Notes under the pieces: model-generated | The model's database searches: none | Told to the model about the DNA's origin: nothing | Seen by the model: only the letters and a program-made list of their open reading frames with translations | Program-made: the position numbers and the translations under genes | Shown here: positions 17,634-26,457 of the stretch, in pieces | Numbering within the stretch: the stretch's first letter is position 1 | Layout of the letters: every line of letters starts with the position of its first letter | Source of the DNA: Verrucomicrobiota bacterium | GTDB taxonomy: Bacteria > Verrucomicrobiota > Verrucomicrobiia > Verrucomicrobiales > DEV007 | Length of the DNA: 64,000 bases | Assembly: GCA_020630975.1 (NCBI GenBank) | Contig: JAHDID010000025.1 | Location: forward strand, 1-64,000 | Reading direction: 5' to 3'

Positions 17634-18166
17634 CGCAAAAGTCCTATCACCCCACCGAGCACAGCCGACACACTCAGATGAGGTGAATCCATCAAAAACG
17701 CAAAGATTCCCCCACTCTCACCTCGCAGCCAAGCCCACGCACTGGATAAAAACCCCGGCTGCCCATCGGGCCGCAGCCACTCTAGTACATGCCCCTGCCC
17801 GACTAGCAGCACCGCCAAACAAATCACCACACATAGCGCCAGCACCCCATTGATTAGTGTGCGAGCGAGACTACCGATCGCCAGCGCCAGCAGAAAGGTA
17901 AAGCCCACGCGGCTCAGCGGGCTACTCCAGAGCTTGGCGTAGGACAGCTCTCTCGGCCTTTCCGAAGTCGCGATGGGATCGCCATACTCATCATACTGGA
18001 TCGGGGAGACTCGGTGCTCCGCCGAGATCCATGGGTGATCCTGATTCTCTTCGAGCAAATCATTAGTCTCCCACAGCATCCCCGCTGCGACCAGGATAGC
18101 AGCGAGTAGCATCAGCCTGCGTTTCCACTTGGGTATCGCGACAAATGGCTCTAAAAAACGGCTCAA
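17630..18166 (-). CDS. Small multi-pass membrane protein, function unknown
   Basis: The 178-residue protein has an N-terminal helix (RLMLLAAILVAAGMLWE), an extracytoplasmic loop with an acidic Pro-rich segment, two further helices at about 85-125, and a Gly-rich hydrophobic C-terminus (VSAVLGGVIGLLR). No motif of a known family is visible. It shares a 4-bp stop/start overlap with the nucleosidase-like gene and lies 43 bp downstream of the phoH-like gene, so all three are probably one transcript. Confidence 0.65.
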   Translation of the reverse strand: MSRFLEPFVAIPKWKRRLMLLAAILVAAGMLWETNDLLEENQDHPWISAEHRVSPIQYDEYGDPIATSERPRELSYAKLWSSPLSRVGFTFLLALAIGSLARTLINGVLALCVVICLAVLLVGQGHVLEWLRPDGQPGFLSSAWAWLRGESGGIFAFLMDSPHLSVSAVLGGVIGLLR

Positions 18167-18209
18167 CTCGATAAGTTAAGACATCTTAAGCATCTTAGCC
18201 ACCGTATTT

Positions 18210-19169
18210 TCAGTCCTCGCGCCCCTGATCGTACGCGGCGATGATCCGTGCCACCACAGGATGTCGCACCACATCTCCCGCCTCAAATTCCACAAATGAC
18301 ACACCCTCTACATCCCTCAGCAAAGACATCGCCTCTAGGATCCCCGACTTATTAGCAGGGCGCAGATCGATCTGGCTAGGATCCCCCGTCACGATACACT
18401 TGGAGCCCTCGCCGATTCGGGTGAGAAACATAAACATCTGCTCACGACTGGTGTTTTGCGCCTCGTCTAGGATCACACAGGCGTGGTTCAGCGTCCGTCC
18501 GCGCATGTAGGCGAGCGGAGCGATCTCGATCAAGTTTTTCTCGGCAAACTTCTGCGCTTCAGCAGGATCGATCATGTCATTGAGCGCATCATATAGAGGG
18601 CGGAGATAGGGCAGCACCTTTTCCTCCAAAGCTCCAGGAAGAAAGCCCAATGCCTCCCCCGCCTCGACGGCTGGCCTGGTCAGGATGATCCGATCGATCT
18701 CTCGTCGCTTCAGAGCATCCAGCGCATAAGCCATCGCCAGATAAGTCTTACCCGTACCCGCCGGACCGACTCCGAATACCACATCGTGGGTATCCAGACT
18801 GCGCAGATAGCTCAACTGGTTCTGATTTCGTGGCGTCACCGGCGGCTTCGAGGAAGTGCCCAGCAGTCGATGGTCGATCAGCTCCGAGAGCTTACTCTTC
18901 TCTTCCGCAGCCTTGGCAGCGGCATTCACCGCAAATCGAAATGCCGCAGACGAGATCGGCCCAGCCTTTCGGCGGCTCTCCTCGAGGTCTTCAAACAAGC
19001 CACTCACCTGATCTAGGGCACGCTCAGCACCCTCGACTTTCAGCCAGGCATCTCGAGTCGTCACCGACACGTCGAATGCATCCTCCACCTCCTTGAGCAG
19101 ACCGACATCGTCGGCAAACAAGCTGTGCAAAAAATGAGGACTCTCGTACTGCAGGGTTCTCTCAGGCAT
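18210..19169 (-). CDS. PhoH-like ATPase
   Basis: The 319-residue protein has a KH-like N-terminal segment (about 1-70), then the PhoH ATPase with Walker A GPAGTGKT, the diagnostic ILTRPAVEAGEALGFLPG segment, MRGRTLNHACVILDEAQN (Walker B) and TGDPSQIDL. PhoH proteins are cytosolic ATPases linked to RNA metabolism and are often next to ybeY, but ybeY is not found here. It leads a likely operon with the membrane protein and nucleosidase-like genes downstream. Confidence 0.92.
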   Translation of the reverse strand: MPERTLQYESPHFLHSLFADDVGLLKEVEDAFDVSVTTRDAWLKVEGAERALDQVSGLFEDLEESRRKAGPISSAAFRFAVNAAAKAAEEKSKLSELIDHRLLGTSSKPPVTPRNQNQLSYLRSLDTHDVVFGVGPAGTGKTYLAMAYALDALKRREIDRIILTRPAVEAGEALGFLPGALEEKVLPYLRPLYDALNDMIDPAEAQKFAEKNLIEIAPLAYMRGRTLNHACVILDEAQNTSREQMFMFLTRIGEGSKCIVTGDPSQIDLRPANKSGILEAMSLLRDVEGVSFVEFEAGDVVRHPVVARIIAAYDQGRED

Positions 19170-19186
19170 ATGCGAATGAGCAATTG

Positions 19187-19648
19187 TTAGCGGTAGCCAT
19201 ACACTAGACCCCAGTCCAGCTTGGGATGCTTATCCGATGCCGCAAAGACTCTTATGAAATATGAGCCCGTCTTTTTCGGTAGCACACGCACTCCTGCTTT
19301 TCCGTCTTTTGAGAAACTTTCCAAACCCACGGAATTACCACTATCGTCAAAAATCCCCACGGTCACCTTCGAGTCAGGGAAGCTAGTCGCAGCCCAAAAC
19401 CAATACTCATTCCCCCGAAAGAGCTGATGCTTCACCAGCAGAGGCTTTTCAGACTTCGTCTCACCAGACCAGTTATCTTCGCGGATCTTGAACCCATCCT
19501 TCACGTAGGGAAAGGCAGCCTCCAGCGCTAGGGTGATACCCTCGTGCATGATCGCATGCACCCAGCCACAGCTCAAAGACACGGCTACCAGCGCTGCGAT
19601 GAGTGCTGAGCCTCGCTTTGGAAAAATACTTTTCAGTCGGCCTATCAT
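19187..19648 (-). CDS. Hypothetical secreted protein
   Basis: The 153-residue protein has a basic N-terminus and one hydrophobic segment (ALIAALVAVSLSCGWVHA) that acts as signal peptide or anchor. The rest is predicted beta-rich, with YWFWAATSFPDSKVTVGIFDDSGN and TGSYFIRVFAAS. This pattern is like the pre-peptidase C-terminal (PPC) type of beta-sandwich, but the match is weak. The stop is 17 bp before the phoH-like start, so the genes are probably linked in one transcript. Confidence 0.6.
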   Translation of the reverse strand: MIGRLKSIFPKRGSALIAALVAVSLSCGWVHAIMHEGITLALEAAFPYVKDGFKIREDNWSGETKSEKPLLVKHQLFRGNEYWFWAATSFPDSKVTVGIFDDSGNSVGLESFSKDGKAGVRVLPKKTGSYFIRVFAASDKHPKLDWGLVYGYR

Positions 19649-19677
19649 GTTTGTGTGATCAGTTATTTAGGCTAGCC

Positions 19678-20496
19678 TCACTCAGCAGACTCTTCAAAGT
19701 AGAACTGCTGCAATATCTCTTGGGTGATTTCTTTCAAAGACTCGATAGTCGCAGCATCCAGCGTCCGCTCATCTCTCAGCAGAGCATCGATACGCCCCAG
19801 TCCTTCTGCGACTTTTTCGATCTCAGCCACTCGGGTCAATCTCTGGTCCATCTTAGTCAGCCTCTCGCGGAAATAACGCACTAGGTCCGGCTGGTTGAGT
19901 AGTTCGGCCTTATCACTGGTGAAATCTTCCGCTATCAGCTGGGTCAATACATTAGTCCCACGCAGCCAGCCACCGAGGCTGACGAGCTCGGATAGCTCCT
20001 GGTCGCGCTGCTGGCTCATCGCCTGGCGGACTGTCTGCTGAGTCTTATCCAGCTCCGCTCGCACGCTCAGCCAGTCATTCTTTTTGGCAGAATCGATCAG
20101 ACTCATGCTGTGCGACTTCACCGCAGCCTCCAGACCCAGCGCATCGGCCAGAGTCAGAGAGCGCATACCGATCTGCCGGATATCCTCGCTACTCTCAGCC
20201 TGCACGGCTATGAACCCCTCTGCCACCAGGCAGCCAAATGACATCGCTAGTATCCCCCTGTCTTTCGACAGATCGGTGGTATCGACATGCTTTATGCCTC
20301 CGCTCCAGTCGGGATCTCCGACCTTATCGAGCACGGCAAATATCTCTGCGGGTATGGGAATCACTACCTGCTGCACGATCTCTCCCGGAAACGCACTCAG
20401 ATCGATACTCTCGGGCACCTCACTGTCACTACCCTGAGCCTGTAGCAGTGGGATCGCAGTCGCTACCAGCAGGGCCGCAGCTCCCCTTCCTTTCAT
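19678..20496 (-). CDS. Hypothetical secreted helical protein
   Basis: From ATG 20496 the product starts MKGRGAAALLVATAIPLLQA, a clean signal peptide; upstream in-frame ATGs at 20526 and 20559 would add an Arg-rich leader. The mature part is mostly alpha-helical, with a conserved-looking PAEIFAVLDKVGDPDW segment and a C-terminal run of charged helices. No known domain is recognised. It lies in a row of minus-strand envelope genes, so a periplasmic role is likely but unproven. Confidence 0.6.
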   Translation of the reverse strand: MKGRGAAALLVATAIPLLQAQGSDSEVPESIDLSAFPGEIVQQVVIPIPAEIFAVLDKVGDPDWSGGIKHVDTTDLSKDRGILAMSFGCLVAEGFIAVQAESSEDIRQIGMRSLTLADALGLEAAVKSHSMSLIDSAKKNDWLSVRAELDKTQQTVRQAMSQQRDQELSELVSLGGWLRGTNVLTQLIAEDFTSDKAELLNQPDLVRYFRERLTKMDQRLTRVAEIEKVAEGLGRIDALLRDERTLDAATIESLKEITQEILQQFYFEESAE

Positions 20497-20634
20497 CACG
20501 CTAGATCTCGATCGACACACTCTCATAAAATGAAACACTTCATAGGCACCTGCATTCACGCACCATCAGCGCCTTCTTCAAACGCAGTTTTTTTAGAATT
20601 AAGCTATGATTTACTCCTAACAAGCCAACAATAC

Positions 20635-21354
20635 TCAAATCGACAAACGAGTCACAGCGATATTCCCCCGATCAAACACCTCCGCCACATCACTCCCCTC
20701 GGACCGAGGTCGATCGTGATAAGTCCCCGAATACTGAAAGCTATCCACAGCTGCACCGGATTGATATTGAACATCTAAGGGCGCTGCCTCAGGATGACAG
20801 AAAGCGACCTCTGCCGGAGCAGCATCCACCTCCAGATGTGGCAGATTGATCCCCCAAAACTCGCCCCCAGCCAGAGAAGGCTGCTCGACCAGCGCATCGA
20901 CAGCAGATCCCAGCCTCTCGGCTGCTATCTCCCAATCCAACTGCAAGCCTCGGCGCATGTAGTGAGATGCACCCAGCGCCGGCACTCCAAAAAATGCGGC
21001 CTCTCGAGCTGCTGCTAGAGTCCCCGAGATATAGTAGTCATGTAGCCCCAGATTCCCCCCATGATTGATGCCACTCCAGACCCAGTCCGGCCGTCTACCA
21101 ATCAGCTCGATCCCGATGCGCACACAGTCTGCAGGTGTGCCATCGACTGACATTCTTCGACCTCCTAAGCGATTCACTGTCAACAGCCTATCAGTCGTCA
21201 CCCGATGGCCGACCTGAGAGTTTTCCACATCGGGTGCCACCACCCACACCTCATCAAAATAGCGCTCGGCCAGCCGCGCTAGTGCCGCGATACCATCCGC
21301 CGCGATACCATCATCATTGGTCACTAGGACCGTGCCTCCGTCAGTCATATCCAT
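20635..21354 (-). CDS. surE: 5'/3'-nucleotidase SurE
   Basis: The 239-residue protein has the metal-binding opening VTNDDG, VAPDVENSQVGH (with the conserved Ser), VDGTPADCVRIG, SGINHGGNLG and SGTLAAAREA. These are all diagnostic of the SurE acid phosphatase fold. It dephosphorylates nucleoside monophosphates. A strong hairpin lies just upstream of its start and separates it from the small lipoprotein-like gene on the same strand. Confidence 0.95.
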   Translation of the reverse strand: MDMTDGGTVLVTNDDGIAADGIAALARLAERYFDEVWVVAPDVENSQVGHRVTTDRLLTVNRLGGRRMSVDGTPADCVRIGIELIGRRPDWVWSGINHGGNLGLHDYYISGTLAAAREAAFFGVPALGASHYMRRGLQLDWEIAAERLGSAVDALVEQPSLAGGEFWGINLPHLEVDAAPAEVAFCHPEAAPLDVQYQSGAAVDSFQYSGTYHDRPRSEGSDVAEVFDRGNIAVTRLSI

Positions 21355-21360
21355 GCATAA

Positions 21361-21394
21361 AAAAACGACCGTGGCAGAACCAACGGTCGTTTTT
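21361..21394 (-). terminator. Terminator of the small Cys-rich gene
   Basis: AAAAACGACCGT at 21361-21372 pairs with ACGGTCGTTTTT at 21383-21394, a perfect 12-bp stem. On the minus strand a run of T continues into 21359-21365. It would end transcription from the small gene at 21421-21516 before surE. It also has T residues on the plus strand, so it can act in both directions. Confidence 0.9.
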
Positions 21395-21420
21395 CTAATA
21401 AAGTAATGCTTTGCAGCGTC

Positions 21421-21516
21421 TTACTTAGCGCAAGCAACAGGCTTCTTGCAGCAGCAAGAAGTAGTACCAGCAGCAGCGAGAGCAACAAGAGCGATAGCAA
21501 GAATAACTTTCTTCAT
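21421..21516 (-). CDS. 31-residue Cys-rich small exported peptide
   Basis: The ORF reads MKKVILAIALVALAAAG and then TTSCCCKKPVACAK. It has a Lys-Lys start, a 14-residue hydrophobic helix and a tail with four Cys. The helix followed by TTSC resembles a lipoprotein signal, which would leave a mature peptide of about ten residues. It is flanked by its own terminator and by an inverted repeat in the leader, which supports a real transcript. No function is known. Confidence 0.6.
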   Translation of the reverse strand: MKKVILAIALVALAAAGTTSCCCKKPVACAK

Positions 21517-21542
21517 ATTTTAGTAGGATGGTAGTTAAAGGT

Positions 21543-21564
21543 TATCAGTCTGTTAGGACTGATA
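21543..21564. promoter_or_regulatory. Perfect inverted repeat in the leader of the small Cys-rich gene
   Basis: TATCAGTC at 21543-21550 and GACTGATA at 21557-21564 form a perfect 8-bp inverted repeat with a 6-nt centre. It is about 27 bp upstream of the small gene's ATG, so it could be an operator or a leader hairpin. Confidence 0.45.
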
Positions 21565-21715
21565 TGGTATGCTTGTATTCTCGTTTCGTTTGTCTCTCTT
21601 GCAATTAGAAAGTGTAAAAACTTTTAAGAAAAGTTAACAATTTTTCCCTCAGTTGCTTTTCACGCCCTATTGCATAGACTCTGCGAGCGTCGGAAAAACG
21701 ACGTCGTCACCGAAA

Positions 21716-22726
21716 ATGAGTCTCAATAAAAACATCGCTGTAGCCGGAGCCACCGGTGCTGTGGGTATCGAAATTCTCAACTGTCTCGACCAGAGAGACG
21801 TGCCTGCGAGTCAGATCAAACTTCTGGCCTCAGCCAGATCAGCAGGGAAAGAACTCGACTACCGTGGTGAAAAACTCGTCGTCGAAGAGCTCACCACCGA
21901 TTCCTTCGATGGGGTCGATATCGCCCTCTTCAGTGCTGGCGGCTCGATCTCCAAAGCCTTTGCCCAGTCCGCTGTCGATGCAGGGGCTGTCGTGGTCGAT
22001 AATTCATCCGCCTTCCGGATGGACGAAAATGTGCCTTTGGTAGTGCCTGAGGTGAATCCCGAGGCCGTGGCCGATCACCAGGGCATCATCGCCAACCCTA
22101 ACTGCACCACCATCATCACTCTCATGGGTCTCAACCCCATGCAGAAAGCCTTTGGCGGTGTGAAGCAGATCATCGCATCCAGCTATCAAGCCGTATCAGG
22201 TAGCGGTGCTGCCGGTCTCACCGAGCTAGAGGGACAGGTAAAAGCCTCGGTGCATGGAGAAGAAGCTCCCGAGAAGCAGGTCTACCTGCACCCCATCGCC
22301 TTCAATGTCATCCCTCACGTCGATGTCTTTCTGGAGAATGGCTACACCAAAGAGGAGATGAAGATGCATCACGAAGGAGCCAAAATCCTCGGCATCTCCG
22401 ATCTGCGCGCCTCGGTCACCTGTGTACGAGTGCCCGTCTACCGCAGCCACTCCATCGCCGTGACAGCTGTGTTCAACGACAAGCCGACAGTGGCAGCCGC
22501 CCGAGCAGCTATCGGGGCCGCACCTGGCGTCTATCTAGCCGACGAGCCATTCGCCGATACCCCAGTGTATCCGACGCCTCTCGACTCCACCAATCAAGAT
22601 GACTGTATCGTCGGTCGTATCCGCGAGGACATCGTGCTCGACAATGCGCTGACCTTTTGGGTAGTCGGCGATCAGGTGCGCAAAGGAGCAGCGCTAAACG
22701 CTGTCCAAATCGCAGAGCTCCTCTAG
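21716..22726 (+). CDS. asd: Aspartate-semialdehyde dehydrogenase
   Basis: The product (336 residues from ATG 21716) has the NADP-binding IAVAGATGAVG, LFSAGGSISK, and the active-site NPNCTT with the catalytic Cys. SSYQAVSGSGAAG and RVPVYRSHSIAV are also typical of this class. It reduces aspartyl phosphate for lysine, threonine and diaminopimelate synthesis. The frame opens earlier at TTG 21653, but the Met at 21716 gives the family's normal N-terminus. The prenyl synthase gene follows 13 bp downstream. Confidence 0.96.
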   Translation: MSLNKNIAVAGATGAVGIEILNCLDQRDVPASQIKLLASARSAGKELDYRGEKLVVEELTTDSFDGVDIALFSAGGSISKAFAQSAVDAGAVVVDNSSAFRMDENVPLVVPEVNPEAVADHQGIIANPNCTTIITLMGLNPMQKAFGGVKQIIASSYQAVSGSGAAGLTELEGQVKASVHGEEAPEKQVYLHPIAFNVIPHVDVFLENGYTKEEMKMHHEGAKILGISDLRASVTCVRVPVYRSHSIAVTAVFNDKPTVAAARAAIGAAPGVYLADEPFADTPVYPTPLDSTNQDDCIVGRIREDIVLDNALTFWVVGDQVRKGAALNAVQIAELL

Positions 22727-22739
22727 CCCGCTCCGACAC

Positions 22740-23642
22740 ATGGCTACTGCAGATCTAAAATCGCACCTCAAGTCTCGCTGCGAGCAGGTGGACTCAGCCC
22801 TCGAGAGCTACCTCCCTGCTCCAGACATCCGCCCGCAGACCATTCACGAGGCGATGCGCTACTCAGTATTCGCCGGGGGAAAGCGCCTGCGCCCCATCCT
22901 GTGCATGGAGGCAGCCCTAGCCTGTGGTGGCACCGCCGAGTCAGCCTTAGCTCCGGCAGCCTCGGTCGAGTGTATCCACACCTACTCGCTGATCCACGAT
23001 GACCTGCCCTGCATGGACGACGATGATCTGCGCCGCGGCATGCCCACCAGCCACGTGAAGTATGGCGAGGGCATCGCTGTGCTCGCCGGCGATGCTCTAC
23101 TGACGGTCGCCTTTGAGATTCTAGCCGGAACCGCGCTACCCACAGATGGTAGCTACTCCGCTGGAGATCTAGTCACCGAGCTAGCCGTCACCTCTGGCAG
23201 CCGCCATCTCGTAGGCGGCCAGGTACTAGACCTCGAGGGCGAGGGACAGGATGTGCAGCTATCCCTAGAGGAGCTGAAATACATCCACCTCAGCAAGACC
23301 GCAGCCCTACTCACCACCTCTCTGCGCCTCGGCGGCATGGTCGCAGATGCCTCTGCCGAGCAGCTCCAGGCATTGACTGATTTTGGCACCAATCTAGGTC
23401 TGGCCTTCCAGATCATCGACGACATCCTAGACGTCACCCAGAGCACGGAAAAGCTCGGCAAGAGCGCCGGCAAAGATGAAGCCACCGACAAGTCGACCTA
23501 CCCCGCCCTCTTTGGTCTGGATCAGTCCAGAGAAGAGGCCGCCAAACTCACCGCAGCAGCCCACTCCGCACTAGCCCCATTCGGCGAAACTGGATCCTGC
23601 CTAGCCGATATCGCCGACTACCTGCTAGATCGCGATTACTAG
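22740..23642 (+). CDS. ispA: Prenyl diphosphate synthase (farnesyl/geranylgeranyl type)
   Basis: The 300-residue protein has the first Asp-rich motif DDLPCMDDDDLRRG, preceded by ECIHTYSLIH, and the second, FQIIDDILDVT. GGKRLRP near residue 43 binds the isopentenyl diphosphate. The two-residue insertion in the first motif (DDxxxxD) is usual for bacterial FPP/GGPP synthases. It makes short-chain prenyl diphosphates in the cytosol. It follows asd closely and is probably co-transcribed. Confidence 0.93.
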   Translation: MATADLKSHLKSRCEQVDSALESYLPAPDIRPQTIHEAMRYSVFAGGKRLRPILCMEAALACGGTAESALAPAASVECIHTYSLIHDDLPCMDDDDLRRGMPTSHVKYGEGIAVLAGDALLTVAFEILAGTALPTDGSYSAGDLVTELAVTSGSRHLVGGQVLDLEGEGQDVQLSLEELKYIHLSKTAALLTTSLRLGGMVADASAEQLQALTDFGTNLGLAFQIIDDILDVTQSTEKLGKSAGKDEATDKSTYPALFGLDQSREEAAKLTAAAHSALAPFGETGSCLADIADYLLDRDY

Positions 23643-23678
23643 CAGGTTAAGCCCTCTAGGAGGCCTTAACAGACTCCA

Positions 23679-23714
23679 ATTCAATAGGGTACAATTTTCA
23701 TTCAATAGGGTACA
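23679..23714 (+). repeat. Pair of 15-bp direct repeats at 21-bp period (site 2 of 3)
   Basis: ATTCAATAGGGTACA at 23679-23693 and 23700-23714 repeats at 21 bp. The whole block is nearly identical to 523-558, with one T/C difference in the spacer. It sits between the prenyl synthase and the eboE-like gene. Confidence 0.8.
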
Positions 23715-23830
23715 GTTCCACCCATCGACTATTACATCTGGAGCCGATGCCCCATTAGGCAGCCTCCGGATTTTTCCACTTACATTTAGCCGACCTTGAT
23801 CTGCGAGCGCTCCCTACTATGCTACCCGCT

Positions 23831-25018
23831 ATGCGTTTGAATCATGGCATCCACCTCGGCTACTGCACCAATATCCACCGAGGAGAGACTTGGGAAGAAA
23901 CCTTTAAGGGACTGGCCGAGCATACCGACCGAGTACGCCGTCAGGTGTGCCCAGATGATCCTTATGCCATCGGTCTACGTCTCAGCCAAGAGGCCGCAGC
24001 CAGCCTGAATAACGATCAAGCTGAACGCAGTCAATTCGCCAAATGGCTGGAGGACAATCAGTCCTACCTGTTCACCATCAATGGCTTTCCCTACGGAAAA
24101 TTCCATGGCAGCCGAGTGAAGGAGCAGGTCTACGCCCCTGACTGGACCACTCCAGAGCGCCTAGCCTATACCAATGAGCTATTCGACCTGATCGCAGCCA
24201 TGGCCCCAGCGGGCGAAGAGGTCAGCGTGAGTACCCTGCCTGGATCGTTTAAAGCTTTCATCAAGCCCGCCACCGAGACCGAGCAGCTCGATGCCATCGT
24301 AGCAAACCTACGCGCCTGCCATCGCCACATCGAAAAGCTCAGAGACGAGACCGGTCGCGATATCCACCTAGGCCTTGAGCCCGAGCCACTCGGCTTGTTT
24401 GAAAACACCAGCGAGAGCATCGCTTTTTTCGAGCGGCTTACCGATGGACTATCGAGCGACGAGAGCGCTGCCCTGCTGCGCAATATCGGCATCAATTACG
24501 ACACCTGTCACTTTGCCATCCAGTTTGAAGATGCGGCCAGCTCGATCCGGGCGCTGAATGCTGCCGGCATCCGCATCAGCAAGATCCATCTCAGCTCCGC
24601 CCTCTCGCTGCAGCCATCTGACACGGTGGTCGAGCGTCTGGCCGCATTCCAGGACGAAGTCTACCTCCACCAGACGCTCATCCAGGATGCCGGCGAGGTG
24701 ACTCAGCGATTCGCCGACCTCCCAGAGGTGCTAGCCTGGTACCCTGACCACCGCGACCTGGCCGGCGACGAGTGGCGAGTCCATTTCCACATCCCTCTTC
24801 ACTCCGCCCCGGAGGAGGGCTTTGGCGACACTCGCAGTCAGATCGATGGTGTACTCGCCGAGCTAAAGGCCGATCCCGGCATCTGCCGCCACTTCGAGAT
24901 GGAGACCTACACTTGGGAAGTGCTCCCGCAGGCACTGCAGTGTACGGATGTGGTCGATCAGCTCCGCGAAGAATATCAATGGTGTTTGGAGAGATTCCGC
25001 CATTACCGTCTCGCCTAG
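23831..25018 (+). CDS. eboE: EboE-like TIM-barrel protein
   Basis: The product (395 residues from ATG 23831; ATG 23819 adds four) opens with HGIHLGYCTNIHRGETWEET, the signature of EboE metabolite-traffic proteins. It continues as a xylose-isomerase-like TIM barrel with FTINGFPYGKFHG, HLGLEPEPLG, INYDTCHFAIQFED and ETYTWEVLP. The spread of His, Glu and Asp suggests a metal site. EboE is one of six proteins that in cyanobacteria and other bacteria help move isoprenoid-linked or scytonemin-type precursors to the periplasm. No other ebo gene is seen here. A prenyl synthase gene is just upstream. Confidence 0.85.
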   Translation: MRLNHGIHLGYCTNIHRGETWEETFKGLAEHTDRVRRQVCPDDPYAIGLRLSQEAAASLNNDQAERSQFAKWLEDNQSYLFTINGFPYGKFHGSRVKEQVYAPDWTTPERLAYTNELFDLIAAMAPAGEEVSVSTLPGSFKAFIKPATETEQLDAIVANLRACHRHIEKLRDETGRDIHLGLEPEPLGLFENTSESIAFFERLTDGLSSDESAALLRNIGINYDTCHFAIQFEDAASSIRALNAAGIRISKIHLSSALSLQPSDTVVERLAAFQDEVYLHQTLIQDAGEVTQRFADLPEVLAWYPDHRDLAGDEWRVHFHIPLHSAPEEGFGDTRSQIDGVLAELKADPGICRHFEMETYTWEVLPQALQCTDVVDQLREEYQWCLERFRHYRLA

Positions 25019-25031
25019 GAGACTTGCGACA

Positions 25032-26444
25032 ATGAAGAGAGCGATACGACTGATCACACTACTCTGCGGCTTGGGAGCACTGACCGCAGCCGACATTCAG
25101 CTATTTGATATGGCTGAGATCCACGATGAATCGACTCTCGACATCGAAGTCATCCAGGACTGGCATCTGGTCGAGGGCGAGGTACCGACTCGGCGCAAAT
25201 TGATCACTATCAATGTGGGCGAAATCTGGGACGGGCAGGACTATCGCGTACCGGTAAAATTCATCGTCCCTGCCGATCGCAAAGCCACAGGCTTTCATCT
25301 GACTGGCGGTAGCTCGCCTAAAAAACTAGAGACCGACTTTCGCATCCGCGGCGTGCAGGAGCATCTGCTGCGCGGTGGCGTAGGCTGGGTGACCACCGTC
25401 GTGCAAGAGCCGGGCACCTATGGCCAGCGCGAGCTGGGACAGGCATCGGAGGCTCGCTTCGCGAGGAGTCTCAACCCACGCCACAAGATCCAGTACTGGG
25501 CCTGGCCTGCGACTCTGATGAGAGCGATCACGGCTGCCTACGCCGAGACCGATCACTTTCAGCCCGGCAAAATAGCCGTCACAGGTAGCTCGAAAAACGG
25601 TGCTTCTCCATCGATGGCGATCATCCACGACCAGCGCATGACAGCGGTGCACGCCACCGTCTCGCCCATCTGGGATTCTCCACTGCGCCACTGCGATGCC
25701 GAGGCGCGCGCGGTCCACGCAGACGCAGGCGGCAAGCAGCGCGGCTTTGCCGCAGGGCATTTTGGCCCCAACTTCAACCAACGCGCTCTCGATGCGGGAC
25801 ACTCATGGGCCGATCTCGAGAGCTTTACCCGCTCAATCTCGGACGGAGTCTTCATCGCCAGCAATCTCGACTCTCTGCGCGCCCGCGGTGTGGAGATGAT
25901 GTTTCACCCCGGCACACACGACTTCGTCGCCTACGATCTAGCCTGGGGAGGCGCGAGGTACACCGATATCCCCATCTACCTCGGTGCCAATACCGGCCAT
26001 GGCAAAAAAGGCCATCCCGATACCGAAAAAGACCAACAGAACAAGACCGCCTTCTTGCTCCGCCACTTTTTCCCAGAGGAAGTCGGCACCCCACTACTGT
26101 CGCCACCACAGATCACCGCGCAGGTGGATGCCGAGGCTGGAACGGCTACGATTACCTCCACCTTTCCCCCTGATGCGGGTGATGAGTCTGGCAGGATCTT
26201 TTGGCTCTACGACCGCGATCCCGACGGCAGCCCTGACTACCTAAAGCGCCTGATCCCTGATGACCATAGCCAAGAGATGATCAGAGATAACCCAACCAAT
26301 GCCTGGTCCGTCACGATCAATTTAGCCCCCGAGGCGAGCCATATCGATGTATTCACCAACCACCGGAAAACGATCGAATATGATGGGCAAACCTATCCCA
26401 CCTACCTCTCGAGTCCCTACACTCGAGTAATCCTGAAGAAATAA
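25032..26444 (+). CDS. Secreted alpha/beta-hydrolase, PhoPQ-activated-related type
   Basis: The product (470 residues from ATG 25032) has a signal peptide (KRAIRLITLLCGLGALTAA) and then a beta-rich region. The GxSxxG-like nucleophile elbow is TGSSKNGAS, with Asp and His candidates in FHPGTHDFVAYD and NTGHGKKGHP. A C-terminal beta domain follows. It resembles PhoPQ-activated pathogenicity-related (PqaA-like) hydrolases, whose substrates are unknown. The frame is open from 24948, but that segment overlaps the eboE-like gene and lacks a signal peptide. Only 13 bp separate the genes, so co-transcription is likely. Confidence 0.7.
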   Translation: MKRAIRLITLLCGLGALTAADIQLFDMAEIHDESTLDIEVIQDWHLVEGEVPTRRKLITINVGEIWDGQDYRVPVKFIVPADRKATGFHLTGGSSPKKLETDFRIRGVQEHLLRGGVGWVTTVVQEPGTYGQRELGQASEARFARSLNPRHKIQYWAWPATLMRAITAAYAETDHFQPGKIAVTGSSKNGASPSMAIIHDQRMTAVHATVSPIWDSPLRHCDAEARAVHADAGGKQRGFAAGHFGPNFNQRALDAGHSWADLESFTRSISDGVFIASNLDSLRARGVEMMFHPGTHDFVAYDLAWGGARYTDIPIYLGANTGHGKKGHPDTEKDQQNKTAFLLRHFFPEEVGTPLLSPPQITAQVDAEAGTATITSTFPPDAGDESGRIFWLYDRDPDGSPDYLKRLIPDDHSQEMIRDNPTNAWSVTINLAPEASHIDVFTNHRKTIEYDGQTYPTYLSSPYTRVILKK

Positions 26445-26457
26445 CCACCGAACTGGG

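Noticed and set aside
24948-25031. Longer start for the secreted hydrolase
   Set aside because: It overlaps the end of the eboE-like gene and buries the signal peptide, which begins at Met 25032.
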